Shown here: positions 1-7,173 of the stretch, piece after piece
Layout of the letters: every line of letters begins with the position of its first letter
How positions within the stretch are numbered: the first letter of the stretch is position 1
The notes under the pieces: model-generated
What the model saw: the letters and a program-made list of their open reading frames with translations, nothing else
Told to the model about the DNA's origin: nothing
Database searches by the model: none
IMG/VR virus record: IMGVR_UViG_3300020202_000203
Location: 1-26,036 of that record
Strand: one strand, 5' to 3'
Length of the DNA stretch: 26,036 nt
From: a virus
Position numbers and translations under genes: made by a program

Positions 1-300
1 CGGGCGGCGGCACCGGCAGCCCAGCGCGGACACCATGCAGTTGTCAGCGGCCCGATGCGCGTGACACGATGCCGGTGGTGATGGCGGGCGGTGCCCGTCC
101 GAGGGTGTCATTCAGCGCAGACCGTGCGGGGTACGTCGTGCACGACCCGACCCCGGCAGCGTTACCGGGCGCGTAGTGTGATTCGCGCCAGTGGGCCTGG
201 GTAGGTCTCCCCAGGTGGATGACATTGAGCGGCGGACGGGGGCGAACCGGAAACAATCGGCCCGCCCGTCATCGCCCGCGTTATCGGAGGCGCGTACCCC
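1..300. other. Left-edge region without a confident gene
   Basis: No confident gene starts here. Frame 3 is open on the + strand from the window edge to a TAG at 174-176 and could be the last 57 codons of an upstream gene, but nothing in it is recognisable. A hairpin CCTGGG (196-201) / CCCAGG (210-215) and a wider inverted repeat GACGGG (235-240) / CCCGTC (265-270) lie between that stop and the first gene, where a terminator or leader would be expected. There is no clear sigma-70 promoter. The minus-strand frame over 44-256 looks like a composition artefact. Confidence 0.35.
277..294 (+). promoter_or_regulatory. SD-in-loop element 1 (ATCGGAGG repeat)
   Basis: CGCG (277-280) and CGCG (291-294) can pair and leave TTATCGGAGG in the loop. 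The GGAGG at 286-290 is the ribosome-binding site for the GTG at 301, ten bases away. It is the first of seven similar elements in the window, all in or next to intergenic gaps ahead of genes. Confidence 0.45.
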
Positions 301-894
301 GTGACCGCAGCACCACCCCCGCCCCCGAACGGCGAGGCCGGTGGCGACCGTGACCGTGACGACCGCGAGCGCGTGTCGTTGCGCGAGCCGTTCGCCCTCA
401 TCCTCCTGGCCCGCTCCTGCCCGTCGTTGGAGCTGCTCACCACCCACGACGGCATCCGCGCCGTCACCACCCTGTGCGGCGTCGCCCGGCTGCCCATCCT
501 CCACGCCACCCCCGTTGACCTGGGCACGATGCGGGCGCTGGCCCCGACCGGCCCGCACGTCGTCTGCCGCCCCCACCAGCACCCACCCCGTGCCGGGTGG
601 CTGGCGGCGGCGTCCCTGGACGTGGTGCAGCTGCCGGAACTGTTCGACCCCCACACCGGGCTGCAGCTCGCTCCGGCCGACCGCGCCGATGGCGGATGGG
701 TGACGCTCTCCACCCGCCCGGACAAGGCGGCGATGTACCTGGTGATCCTGTCGGTGCGCACCTTCGATGCCCGCGCCGTCTCCGGGTGGCTGGCCGACTT
801 CACCGGCTGCACCGGCGGCGTCGCCGTGCTCCGCGCCGGCTTCTGCCCGCCCGACACCCGCATTCATCTGCCGTGGGAGGACGCCGCATGGTAA
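301..894 (+). CDS. Hypothetical protein, 197 aa
   Basis: I do not recognise this family. The GTG start follows GGAGG by ten bases, so the call is well supported as a gene. The first 25 residues are low complexity (Pro/Gly, then Asp/Arg) and look disordered. The rest is a mixed globular sequence with several Cys and Trp but no motif I can name. Its stop overlaps the start of the next gene by seven bases (ATGGTAA), so the two are probably translationally coupled. It opens a run of small unknown genes ahead of the PP-loop cassette. The region is not part of the standard head or tail set, so an accessory or early function is as likely as a virion role. Confidence 0.7.
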   Translation: MTAAPPPPPNGEAGGDRDRDDRERVSLREPFALILLARSCPSLELLTTHDGIRAVTTLCGVARLPILHATPVDLGTMRALAPTGPHVVCRPHQHPPRAGWLAAASLDVVQLPELFDPHTGLQLAPADRADGGWVTLSTRPDKAAMYLVILSVRTFDARAVSGWLADFTGCTGGVAVLRAGFCPPDTRIHLPWEDAAW

Positions 895-1523
895 GGCCCC
901 GCATTCCGCTGCCGTCGTTCGTCTGGTGCGCGCTGGCCGGTCTGTTGCCCGCCGCCGTGCCGTTGTACCTCGTGTGGCTGCAACGGCCCGTCTCGGGCCT
1001 CTGGTGGGCCGTGGGGGGCATCCTGGCATCGCCGCTGGGGATCATGGGGGTTGCCGTCGAGCGCAGCATTCAGGCATCCCGCCGCCGCGCCCGTGCCCGT
1101 GCCGGTGCGACCGTGGACGGAGACGGAGACGTGGACACCCTGCCGCCCGACGCCTTCGATGCGGAGGTCGCCCGCCGAGCGGCGGACGCGGGCAACCGGT
1201 TCCCGTTCGTGTGCACCAGCGATGACGGGTGCGCGGGGCCGGTCACGTGCAAGGCGTTGCAGCTCTGCGTCCGCCGCACGCTCCTGAACATGCACGCGGG
1301 CCGATCCGATCGCAGTGCCGAGCTGACGCTGCGCGATGACGGCGGCCAGGTCGTAACGCTCGGTGTCCCCACGCAGCGTGTGACGCTGACCGGCTCTCCG
1401 ATTCCCCGCCCGCTGAACATGCCGGTGACGGCCGACTGCACCGATCACGCCGGCTGCGGCTCGCCGGTGCGGTGCGGCGCACTCCGCACCTGTCAGCACC
1501 GTGCCGGATTGGAGCACCTGTGA
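888..1523 (+). CDS. Membrane-anchored protein with duplicated four-Cys module, 211 aa
   Basis: The frame is open further upstream, but the ATG at 888, overlapping the previous stop, gives a sensible N terminus: two hydrophobic segments at about residues 10-31 and 35-56, then an Arg/Ala basic stretch at 63-74. The C-terminal half carries two copies of one module, C109-C115-C121-C127 and C184-C190-C196-C202, each spaced exactly C-x5-C-x5-C-x5-C. Both contain a P-V-x-C-x-A-L core. This suggests two small metal-binding or disulfide-bonded knuckles on the end of a membrane anchor. I know no phage family with this arrangement. Topology and metal binding are inference; the repeat and spacing are read directly. 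Confidence 0.7.
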   Translation: MVRPRIPLPSFVWCALAGLLPAAVPLYLVWLQRPVSGLWWAVGGILASPLGIMGVAVERSIQASRRRARARAGATVDGDGDVDTLPPDAFDAEVARRAADAGNRFPFVCTSDDGCAGPVTCKALQLCVRRTLLNMHAGRSDRSAELTLRDDGGQVVTLGVPTQRVTLTGSPIPRPLNMPVTADCTDHAGCGSPVRCGALRTCQHRAGLEHL

Positions 1524-1858
1524 TGCCCGACGAACCGACACCGACGCCCCCGCTTCCCCCTGAGCCCGACGCGCTCCCCACCTGCCGGCGGGTGGGCTGG
1601 CCGGCAGGCATCGGCGGCGGCAGTTTGTCGCCCGGATGGACGTACAAGACCACGATCGGCACCTGGGTGCTGCGCTGTCCCCGCGGTTGCAGTCCGTGGC
1701 TCCATCTTCCCGACACCGGGGTCCGTAACCTGCGCAACGCGCCGATCAGCATCACCACCCCGTTCTACTGCGGGACGTGCGCCACCTGGTGGACCGTGGA
1801 TGACGCGGTGTTTCTCAGCCACGCCGCTTCGGAAGTGAGGGTTGCCGATGACACTTGA
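1523..1858 (+). CDS. Small zinc-ribbon-like hypothetical protein, 111 aa
   Basis: The ATG at 1523 overlaps the previous stop (TGATG) and is preferred to the earlier in-frame ATG at 1472, which would run deep into the upstream gene. The N terminus is Pro-rich (residues 3-16). Two Cys pairs, C-P-R-G-C near residue 52 and C-G-T-C near residue 84, are spaced like the two knuckles of a zinc ribbon. It could bind nucleic acid or a protein partner. No homologue is recognised. The next gene begins inside its last codons (overlap 1848-1858), consistent with one transcript. Confidence 0.65.
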   Translation: MPDEPTPTPPLPPEPDALPTCRRVGWPAGIGGGSLSPGWTYKTTIGTWVLRCPRGCSPWLHLPDTGVRNLRNAPISITTPFYCGTCATWWTVDDAVFLSHAASEVRVADDT

Positions 1859-2303
1859 GCTTTCCCCCGAACAGCGCACCCGCCTCGCCGCCGGGCAGAT
1901 CGGGCGGTTGTCGCTGCGGGCGGTCGGCTGGCCCGCCGAAGACGTGGCCGCGATTGACGGGGCACTGGCCCTGATCGCCCAGCGGTTCGGGCTGCTCACC
2001 GGCGATGCCGAACGCGCCTGGGACGGCTATCTGGCGCTGTGGGACGTGGTGATGGTCCAGTTCGGCATCACCGCCGAAACGCTCGCGCAAAACCCGCAGA
2101 TGCTGCCGCCCACCCCTCCGCCCGTGGTCGCACTGCCCGATGGCGTGCTGATCCCGACCACCAATGCCGCCCCGCCGCCCGCGCCGCCGCTCCCCGCCCG
2201 CCCGATGGAACCGGAGCCGGTGCGCACCGGACTGATCGCGGGCGCACCGGTCGTGCGCCGCGCTCGCCGCAAAGCAACACAGGAGGAGAAACCCCGTGGC
2301 TGA
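1848..2303 (+). CDS. Hypothetical protein, 151 aa
   Basis: The ATG at 1848 is chosen over a TTG at 1842 because a GTGAGG-type ribosome-binding site sits seven bases upstream of it. The N-terminal 85 residues look helical and compact (L-S-P-E-Q-R, then an Ala/Leu-rich helix). After about residue 88 the protein becomes Pro-rich, and it ends in a basic Arg/Lys patch. A folded domain plus flexible basic tail would suit a DNA- or capsid-associated protein, but no family is recognised. Its end overlaps the start of the next gene by eight bases. Confidence 0.65.
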   Translation: MTLELSPEQRTRLAAGQIGRLSLRAVGWPAEDVAAIDGALALIAQRFGLLTGDAERAWDGYLALWDVVMVQFGITAETLAQNPQMLPPTPPPVVALPDGVLIPTTNAAPPPAPPLPARPMEPEPVRTGLIAGAPVVRRARRKATQEEKPRG

Positions 2304-2742
2304 ACTTGATCTGGGCAAACTGGCCGAAGCCGCCCGGCACGCGCACGTGCCCCCGATCCCGCAAACCACCGGCACCACCGACTTCACCCAGCCTGACACC
2401 TACAACACGGTGCGGGTGGTCGCCTTCGGCATGGAGCTGTCGGTCGATCTGGGCACGCTGCTCAACCGCATCTCGACGGCGATCTCGGGGATGATCAGCC
2501 AGTCCGTCGTCAGCATCCGCGAGCAGATCACGGCGGCGGGCGTCAAGCGGATCGTGGAACCGATGTCGGCGTCGCATTCGATCACCTTCATCGGGAACCA
2601 GTGCGTGCTCACCGTCGTCACCCTCGTCAAAGTCGCGGAGCCGCCGGTGCTGGCTGAGCTCGACTCGTTCGAGCCGCAACTGATCCCGATCGAGCAGGCG
2701 CGGCGGATGATGGCGGAGGGGCTGGATCTGCCGCAGGAGTAG
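2296..2742 (+). CDS. Hypothetical protein, 148 aa
   Basis: The GTG start at 2296 is preceded by AGGAGG (2281-2286), a strong ribosome-binding site, and by an AACCCC block related to the CACCCCGC start-region motif seen elsewhere. The protein looks globular, with an amphipathic Leu/Ile/Ser-rich middle (around residues 45-75) that could be a helical bundle, and no Cys cluster or signal peptide. No family is recognised. It ends four bases before the first PP-loop enzyme and shares its transcript, so it may belong functionally to that cassette. Confidence 0.65.
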   Translation: MAELDLGKLAEAARHAHVPPIPQTTGTTDFTQPDTYNTVRVVAFGMELSVDLGTLLNRISTAISGMISQSVVSIREQITAAGVKRIVEPMSASHSITFIGNQCVLTVVTLVKVAEPPVLAELDSFEPQLIPIEQARRMMAEGLDLPQE

Positions 2743-2746
2743 TCCC

Positions 2747-3640
2747 GTGCCGCATACCCCGCATGAGCCCGGCACCACCCCCAGCGGCCACCGCAGCAAG
2801 CCGCACACCCTGGCGCCCTTGGGTCGCAAACAGGCGTCCGATCACGCCCACTGGCAGGCGGTCGCCCGCCAGATCGTGCACGACTACCCGCGCCCGCTCT
2901 ACTTGGAGATTCTGGGGACCACGCTCACGCAGATCCGCGCCACCATCGCCCGGCATGGCTGGAAGCGGCTGGCGTTCGGCTGGTCGGGCGGCAAGGATTC
3001 GGTGGCGTTGGAGTTCGTGATGCGGGCGGCGGGCATCTCCGAATGCGTGCTCGTCATCTCCCGGCTCGAATACCGCGCCTTCCTGGAATGGGTGACGGAC
3101 CACATGCCCCGCCGCCTCACCGTCGTCCAGACCGGCCAGGATCTGCGCTGGCTCGCCGCCCACCCGGAGATGCTGTTCCCCAAAGACGCGGCCACCGCCG
3201 GCAAGTGGTTCAAGCTGGTGCAGCACACCGGGCAGGACCGGTATTACCGCGAGGAGCGGCTGGACTGCCTGATCCTGGGGCGGCGGCGGGCAGACGGCAA
3301 CCACGTGGGGCCGGCAGGGAGGGATGTGTACACCAACGCCGCCGGGATCACGCGCTGGTCGCCACTGGCACACTGGACCCACGAGCAGCTGCTGGCGTGC
3401 ATCCACTACGAAGGACTGCCACTGCCCCCCACCTACGACTGGCCCCGCGGCTACCAGGTGGGCACCGGACCGTGGCCCGCCCGCCAGTTCGCCGCCTCTC
3501 CCGACGCCGCATGGGATGAGGTCTGGCAGATCGACCCGTCCGTGGTCGAAGATGCCGCCGCCCACCACATCCCCGGCGCAGTCGACGCGTGGAACCGCAA
3601 CGTGCAGGTCCGCCCGTCGCGGTTGTATCACCCCGAGTAG
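2747..3640 (+). CDS. PP-loop ATP pyrophosphatase, PAPS-reductase-like (297 aa)
   Basis: This is a member of the PP-loop (N-type ATP pyrophosphatase) superfamily in its PAPS-reductase-like branch. Such enzymes adenylate a substrate with release of pyrophosphate, followed by attack of sulfur or nitrogen. The signature S-G-G-K-D-S is at residues 80-85. A conserved L-G-R-R-R-A-D-G-N stretch follows at 177-185, and W-S-P-L-A-H-W-T at 204-211 matches the segment that follows the active site in this superfamily. The C-terminal Cys motif of true PAPS reductases is absent, so assimilatory sulfate reduction is unlikely. The GTG start has an AGGAG site at 2735. A class II glutamine amidotransferase starts 11 bases after its stop, which makes this the natural synthetase partner of that ammonia donor. 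The substrate is unknown. Confidence 0.85.
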   Translation: MPHTPHEPGTTPSGHRSKPHTLAPLGRKQASDHAHWQAVARQIVHDYPRPLYLEILGTTLTQIRATIARHGWKRLAFGWSGGKDSVALEFVMRAAGISECVLVISRLEYRAFLEWVTDHMPRRLTVVQTGQDLRWLAAHPEMLFPKDAATAGKWFKLVQHTGQDRYYREERLDCLILGRRRADGNHVGPAGRDVYTNAAGITRWSPLAHWTHEQLLACIHYEGLPLPPTYDWPRGYQVGTGPWPARQFAASPDAAWDEVWQIDPSVVEDAAAHHIPGAVDAWNRNVQVRPSRLYHPE

Positions 3641-3650
3641 GAGGCTCCGT

Positions 3651-4463
3651 ATGTGTGGACTGTTCGGCTATGCCGCCATCGCCCCCGCCCGCGACCCTGG
3701 CCTGCAAGATCACCACCAGCCCGTGCCCGACGCCTGGGTGGACCGCGATGGGCTGCGCCGGCTGGGCCTGGCCGCCGCCGCCGCCTGCCGTCGCGGCCCC
3801 GACGCCTGGGGGTACGCGCTCTACCACGGCGGCAGCGTCTTCACCAATCAGCACGCCGGGGCGTTCGTGTACGACTCGCTGCACGCCTCGCTCAGCCAGT
3901 TCCTCGCCTATCGCATCGACACCTGGGCCACGTCCCTGATCGGCTCCGGGCGGCTGGCAACCTCCGGCTCCCCCGAGGATCACACCAACAACCCGCCGCT
4001 GCGCACCGATACGGTCGCGCTGGTGATGAACGGCGTGGTCCGCGCCCACGAGCAGCAGATCCTGACCGCCCGCTTCGGACTGGCGCTACAGAGCGGCAAC
4101 GATACCGAAATACTGGGACGGCTGATCGATCACGCCCGCTGGAAGATGGGGCATTCGTTCGGCCAGGCGTGCCAGTGGGCCACCGCGCAGCTCACTCCGC
4201 CGTTCGCGGCGCTGCTGCTCGATCTGGTCGACGGCCACGTCTTCGCCACCGGGCACGGCCAGCCGCTGTTCGCGCTCACCGTGCCGGGCGATGGCGTGTA
4301 CTTCACCTCACGCAAGCCGACGCGCACGGACGCCACCCGCACCGGCATCGACCCGTCCGTGGGCAAAGTGCTCACCGTCACCGCGAAGATCGATGATCTG
4401 TCCAACAACATGCTCATGTTCCAGGAGGCCCGCCGTGACCGCGCACTCCCCATCGCCCGATAA
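3651..4463 (+). CDS. Stand-alone class II glutamine amidotransferase (270 aa)
   Basis: The protein begins Met-Cys-Gly-Leu-Phe-Gly, giving the N-terminal nucleophile Cys2 of Ntn-type (GATase II) amidotransferases after Met removal. The rest of the fold's signature is present: R-R-G-P-D (47-51), G-R-L-A-T-S-G (100-106), an N-G pair (127-128) and N-D-T-E-I-L (150-155), as in the glutaminase domains of AsnB, PurF and GlmS. It should hydrolyse glutamine and hand over ammonia. No synthetase or transferase domain is attached; the sequence stops after the glutaminase fold. The PP-loop gene just upstream could supply it, forming a two-gene equivalent of asparagine synthetase. The start is fixed by AGGAGG at 3639-3644 and by the catalytic Cys. 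Confidence 0.9.
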   Translation: MCGLFGYAAIAPARDPGLQDHHQPVPDAWVDRDGLRRLGLAAAAACRRGPDAWGYALYHGGSVFTNQHAGAFVYDSLHASLSQFLAYRIDTWATSLIGSGRLATSGSPEDHTNNPPLRTDTVALVMNGVVRAHEQQILTARFGLALQSGNDTEILGRLIDHARWKMGHSFGQACQWATAQLTPPFAALLLDLVDGHVFATGHGQPLFALTVPGDGVYFTSRKPTRTDATRTGIDPSVGKVLTVTAKIDDLSNNMLMFQEARRDRALPIAR

Positions 4464-5538
4464 CGAAGCGGGGCCGCAGCTGGTCGCCTTTCCCGAGTAC
4501 GCCGCCCATCCTGGCGACGCGGACGTCGAGCAGTGGCGCACCCGCATCGTCGGCGTCGGGTACGAAGACCCTGAGCAGATCATGGCGAACCCGCTCAACT
4601 GGCGGGTGCATCCCCAATCGCAGCAGGCGGCGATGAAGGGGATTCTCCGCTCGATCGGCTGGGTCGATACCGTGATCATCAACCGCACCACCCTGTTTCT
4701 GGTCAACGGTCACATGCGCGTCCAGATCGCGCTATCCGAGCGCCAACGCCGCATCCCCGTGCAGTACGTCGAGCTCACCGAGGCGGAAGAGGCGGCCGTG
4801 CTCAAGACCTTTGATGCCATCGGCCTGCTCGCCGTGCGCGATCCCCGGCTCGATGAGGAGCTGATGGCGGCGGTGGCCGAACGCGACGCCTCTCTGGTCG
4901 ATATCGTGGCCGCCGTCGCCCGCGACCGCGCCGCCACGTCCTTTCTGGACGGGTTGATCGCCGGGGAGGGCGACGCCGACCCGGATCGGATGACCGAAGC
5001 CCAACGGATCGCGGCGGCAGCGGCGCAGCTGGCGGGCGATGACACGGGCGACGATCCGCACGATGACGACGACGGGTGGACCGACGCCCACAATGGCCCC
5101 CAGAGCGACTCAGCGGGCCGAGAAGACGGGTTCACCCCCGATCCGGTGTCCATGGACACCGCCCCCGCCGATACGACCATGATCCCGCTCACTTTCAACG
5201 TCTCCGCCACCGACCGCGCCACCGTCATGCGCGTGCTCAAGGACATTGCCGCCGTGCGGGGGCTGCACTCGGCCGCCGCCGCGCTGGTGTGGCTGTGCGC
5301 CCGCCATTCCCCCGCCGACAGCAGCGTCGATCTGCGGCCCGTCCATGTGGGCGAACCGATCACGCCGCACCCGGTCCCGCTCACGCTCGATCCCACCGTC
5401 CAGGTCGAGGAAGCGCAGCAGCGGGTGGTGGACGGCGTGACCGGCGAGCAGTACATCGCCGTCACGGTCGTGAACGCACACCCCGCGCCGGATGCACTGT
5501 TCGATGACGAAGACCACAAGGATCAATGGGATGACTAA
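4435..5538 (+). CDS. ParB/sulfiredoxin-fold protein with unknown C-terminal domain (367 aa)
   Basis: The GTG at 4435, six bases after AGGAGG (4423-4428), is chosen over an upstream in-frame ATG. Residues about 45-115 form a ParB N-terminal (ParB/Srx) domain: N-P-L-N-W-R-V-H-P (52-60), a helix ending S-I-G-W, and the phosphate-binding-type turn N-G-H-M-R (91-95), usually G-H-x-R in this fold. A very acidic linker (about 202-225) leads to a second domain at about 245-360 that I do not recognise. In phages this ParB domain is often fused to DNA methyltransferases; none is fused here. It overlaps the preceding GATase gene and the following IbrA-like gene, so all three are probably co-translated. 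Confidence 0.8.
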   Translation: MTAHSPSPDNEAGPQLVAFPEYAAHPGDADVEQWRTRIVGVGYEDPEQIMANPLNWRVHPQSQQAAMKGILRSIGWVDTVIINRTTLFLVNGHMRVQIALSERQRRIPVQYVELTEAEEAAVLKTFDAIGLLAVRDPRLDEELMAAVAERDASLVDIVAAVARDRAATSFLDGLIAGEGDADPDRMTEAQRIAAAAAQLAGDDTGDDPHDDDDGWTDAHNGPQSDSAGREDGFTPDPVSMDTAPADTTMIPLTFNVSATDRATVMRVLKDIAAVRGLHSAAAALVWLCARHSPADSSVDLRPVHVGEPITPHPVPLTLDPTVQVEEAQQRVVDGVTGEQYIAVTVVNAHPAPDALFDDEDHKDQWDD

Positions 5539-6796
5539 GGGGCAGCTGGGCGGACGCGGGCGCGGGGTGCGCAAGACCTTCGGGCGGGTCCAGGTGGATA
5601 CCGACGTGTGGACGCTGGCGCTCGACCGGATGCGCCACGTCTATGACATCTTCGATCACGTCGCCGTGGCGTTCTCCGGCGGCAAGGACTCCACCGCCGC
5701 GCTCAACGTGGCGCTGACCGTGGCCCGCGAGCGCCACCGGTTGCCGCTCGACGTGGTGTTCTGGGACGAAGAGGCGATCCCGCTGCAGACCGCGGAGTAC
5801 GTCACCCGCGTGGCGTTCCTTCCTGAAATCGCGTTGCGCTGGCTCTGTCTGCCGGTGCAGCACCGCAACGCCTGTTCCCGTGCGCACCCCTACTGGTGGC
5901 CGTGGGCACCCGAAGACCACGACAAGTGGGTACGTCCGCTGCCGCCCTCGCGGCGGGCCGGTCCCCTGGTGATCACGGAGCTCGACGGCTTCCCGCTCAA
6001 CCCGCCCGCCGCCCGTCTCACCATCCCGGATGCTGCCGGGCTGCTCTGGGACCCCGCGCAGGGACAGACGGCGATGGTGATGGGCATTCGCGCCCAGGAG
6101 AGCATCATCCGGCTGCGCGCCGTCAGCAACCGCCAGGCCGACAACTACATCGTGCCCGACACCGGCAAAAGCAACCGGGGCCATCTCACCAAGGTGTACC
6201 CGATCTATGACTGGACCACCCAGGACGTGTGGACCGCCCCTGCCCGCTTCGGGTGGGACTACAACCGCGCCTATGACGCGCTCGAGATGGCGGGGCTGTC
6301 CCCGTCGATGCAACGCTGCTCGCCGGCGTTCGGTGAGGAGCCGTTGCAAAAGCTGTGGACCTACGCGCACTGCTTCCCCGAGGTCTGGGGACCGATGCAA
6401 GAACGGGTGCCGGGTGCGGCGGCGGCGGCCCGCTACGCGCTCACCGAGCTGTACGCCTACGGCAAGCCGCCGCCCAAACCGGCGGGCATGACCTGGCAGG
6501 AGTTCATCGTCGCCACGCTGCAGAAGTGGCCGGCTGATGTACGCCCCAAGATCGCCGCCCGCATCAAGGGTGAAATCGATCTGCACACCGGCATCACCAC
6601 CGATCCGATCCTCGATTGGGCACCGCACCCGGAGACGGGGGTGTGCTGGACTTATCTGTACACGCTCGCCCACCGGGGCGACTTCAAGAACCGGCGGCAG
6701 GCCGGCATGAACGTGAACACGACCCAGATGGATCGGGAGTGGGAGCGCTACCGTGAAAACCTCACCCAATGGACCGCCGCGCAGCGCGGCATGTAA
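5531..6796 (+). CDS. IbrA-like PP-loop protein (PAPS reductase / DUF3440 type), 421 aa
   Basis: This is the second PP-loop enzyme and is only distantly like the first. The S-G-G-K-D-S motif is at residues 49-54, followed by F-W-D-E-E near 77-81, G-I-R-A-Q-E-S (185-191), V-Y-P-I-Y-D-W-T-T-Q-D-V-W (222-234) and a C-S-P-A-F-G segment near 263-268. Length and motif order fit the IbrA/DUF3440 family, named after the E. coli prophage protein that works with ParB-like IbrB to activate eib genes. ParB/Srx proteins occur immediately upstream and at 7094, reproducing that pairing. The ATG at 5531 overlaps the previous stop (ATGACTAA) and is preferred to an in-frame ATG at 5492. The biochemical reaction of the family is not established. 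Confidence 0.85.
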   Translation: MTKGQLGGRGRGVRKTFGRVQVDTDVWTLALDRMRHVYDIFDHVAVAFSGGKDSTAALNVALTVARERHRLPLDVVFWDEEAIPLQTAEYVTRVAFLPEIALRWLCLPVQHRNACSRAHPYWWPWAPEDHDKWVRPLPPSRRAGPLVITELDGFPLNPPAARLTIPDAAGLLWDPAQGQTAMVMGIRAQESIIRLRAVSNRQADNYIVPDTGKSNRGHLTKVYPIYDWTTQDVWTAPARFGWDYNRAYDALEMAGLSPSMQRCSPAFGEEPLQKLWTYAHCFPEVWGPMQERVPGAAAAARYALTELYAYGKPPPKPAGMTWQEFIVATLQKWPADVRPKIAARIKGEIDLHTGITTDPILDWAPHPETGVCWTYLYTLAHRGDFKNRRQAGMNVNTTQMDREWERYRENLTQWTAAQRGM

Positions 6797-6977
6797 GCAG
6801 CAGGGGTGTCCAGACAACGGGCGGTTTCATTTCCACACGTGCCCGCTGTCGACGCTGCACTGGCTGTGGCACCGCGATCACCCATTGCAGCGGGATGGGT
6901 GCCCGCTGCCGCAGGCGATGGAGCCGTCGTCTGCCCCGGTGCGCCGCCCGCCGTGGGCTGATCATGTCCCGGCCTAA
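6753..6977 (+). CDS. Small Cys/His/Trp-rich protein, 74 aa
   Basis: The GTG start lies seven bases after GGGAG (6741-6745) and overlaps the IbrA-like gene by 44 bases. The protein has C14 and C19 as a C-x4-C pair and two later Cys (near 30 and 50), with several His and a Trp pair around L-H-W-L-W-H. A small metal-binding fold is possible. A second frame over the same DNA (from 6769) is also Cys-rich, so the reading frame is not certain; this one has the better ribosome-binding site and GC-rich third positions. Function is unknown. Confidence 0.45.
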   Translation: MKTSPNGPPRSAACKQQGCPDNGRFHFHTCPLSTLHWLWHRDHPLQRDGCPLPQAMEPSSAPVRRPPWADHVPA

Positions 6978-7173
6978 GGCGGTGCGCCGCTGCCTGGTCT
7001 GCCGCGCGTACAAGTACGTGATCCGCTCCACGCCGCACTTTATCGTGCTCCGCTGCGGCCACGCGCTCAACCTCTACGCAGGAGAACCCCGCTATGCCCG
7101 CCCCGCCCGACTTCACGCACGACAATCTCCACCCACCCGCGCGCCGCGTCCCCGTGCTCGCTTCCGCGCGTAA
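6964..7173 (+). CDS. Small Cys-containing protein, 69 aa
   Basis: The ATG at 6964 overlaps the end of the previous small gene by 14 bases. The N-terminal part has a C-x2-C pair (near 10 and 13) and a later Cys in R-C-G-H, as in a half zinc ribbon. The C terminus is Arg/Pro-rich and overlaps the next gene by 80 bases, which is unusually long here and is the main reason for doubt. No strong ribosome-binding site precedes it, so translation would rely on coupling. No family is recognised. Confidence 0.4.
   Translation: MSRPKAVRRCLVCRAYKYVIRSTPHFIVLRCGHALNLYAGEPRYARPARLHARQSPPTRAPRPRARFRA

Noticed and set aside
44-256. 70-aa minus-strand open frame at the left edge
   Set aside because: No ribosome site or family; all other genes are on the + strand, so a composition artefact is more likely.
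597-887. Upstream part of the frame that contains the 888 gene
   Set aside because: It overlaps the 301-894 gene for 290 bases and encodes Arg/His-rich shadow sequence; the ATG at 888 gives a sensible membrane protein.
2747-3640. Assimilatory PAPS reductase for sulfate reduction
   Set aside because: The C-terminal catalytic Cys motif of true PAPS reductases is absent and the context is a phage accessory cassette, so only the PP-loop fold is claimed.
5462-6817. Minus-strand open frame opposite the IbrA-like gene
   Set aside because: Same reason: the + strand frame has the PP-loop motif and family pattern; this one has none.
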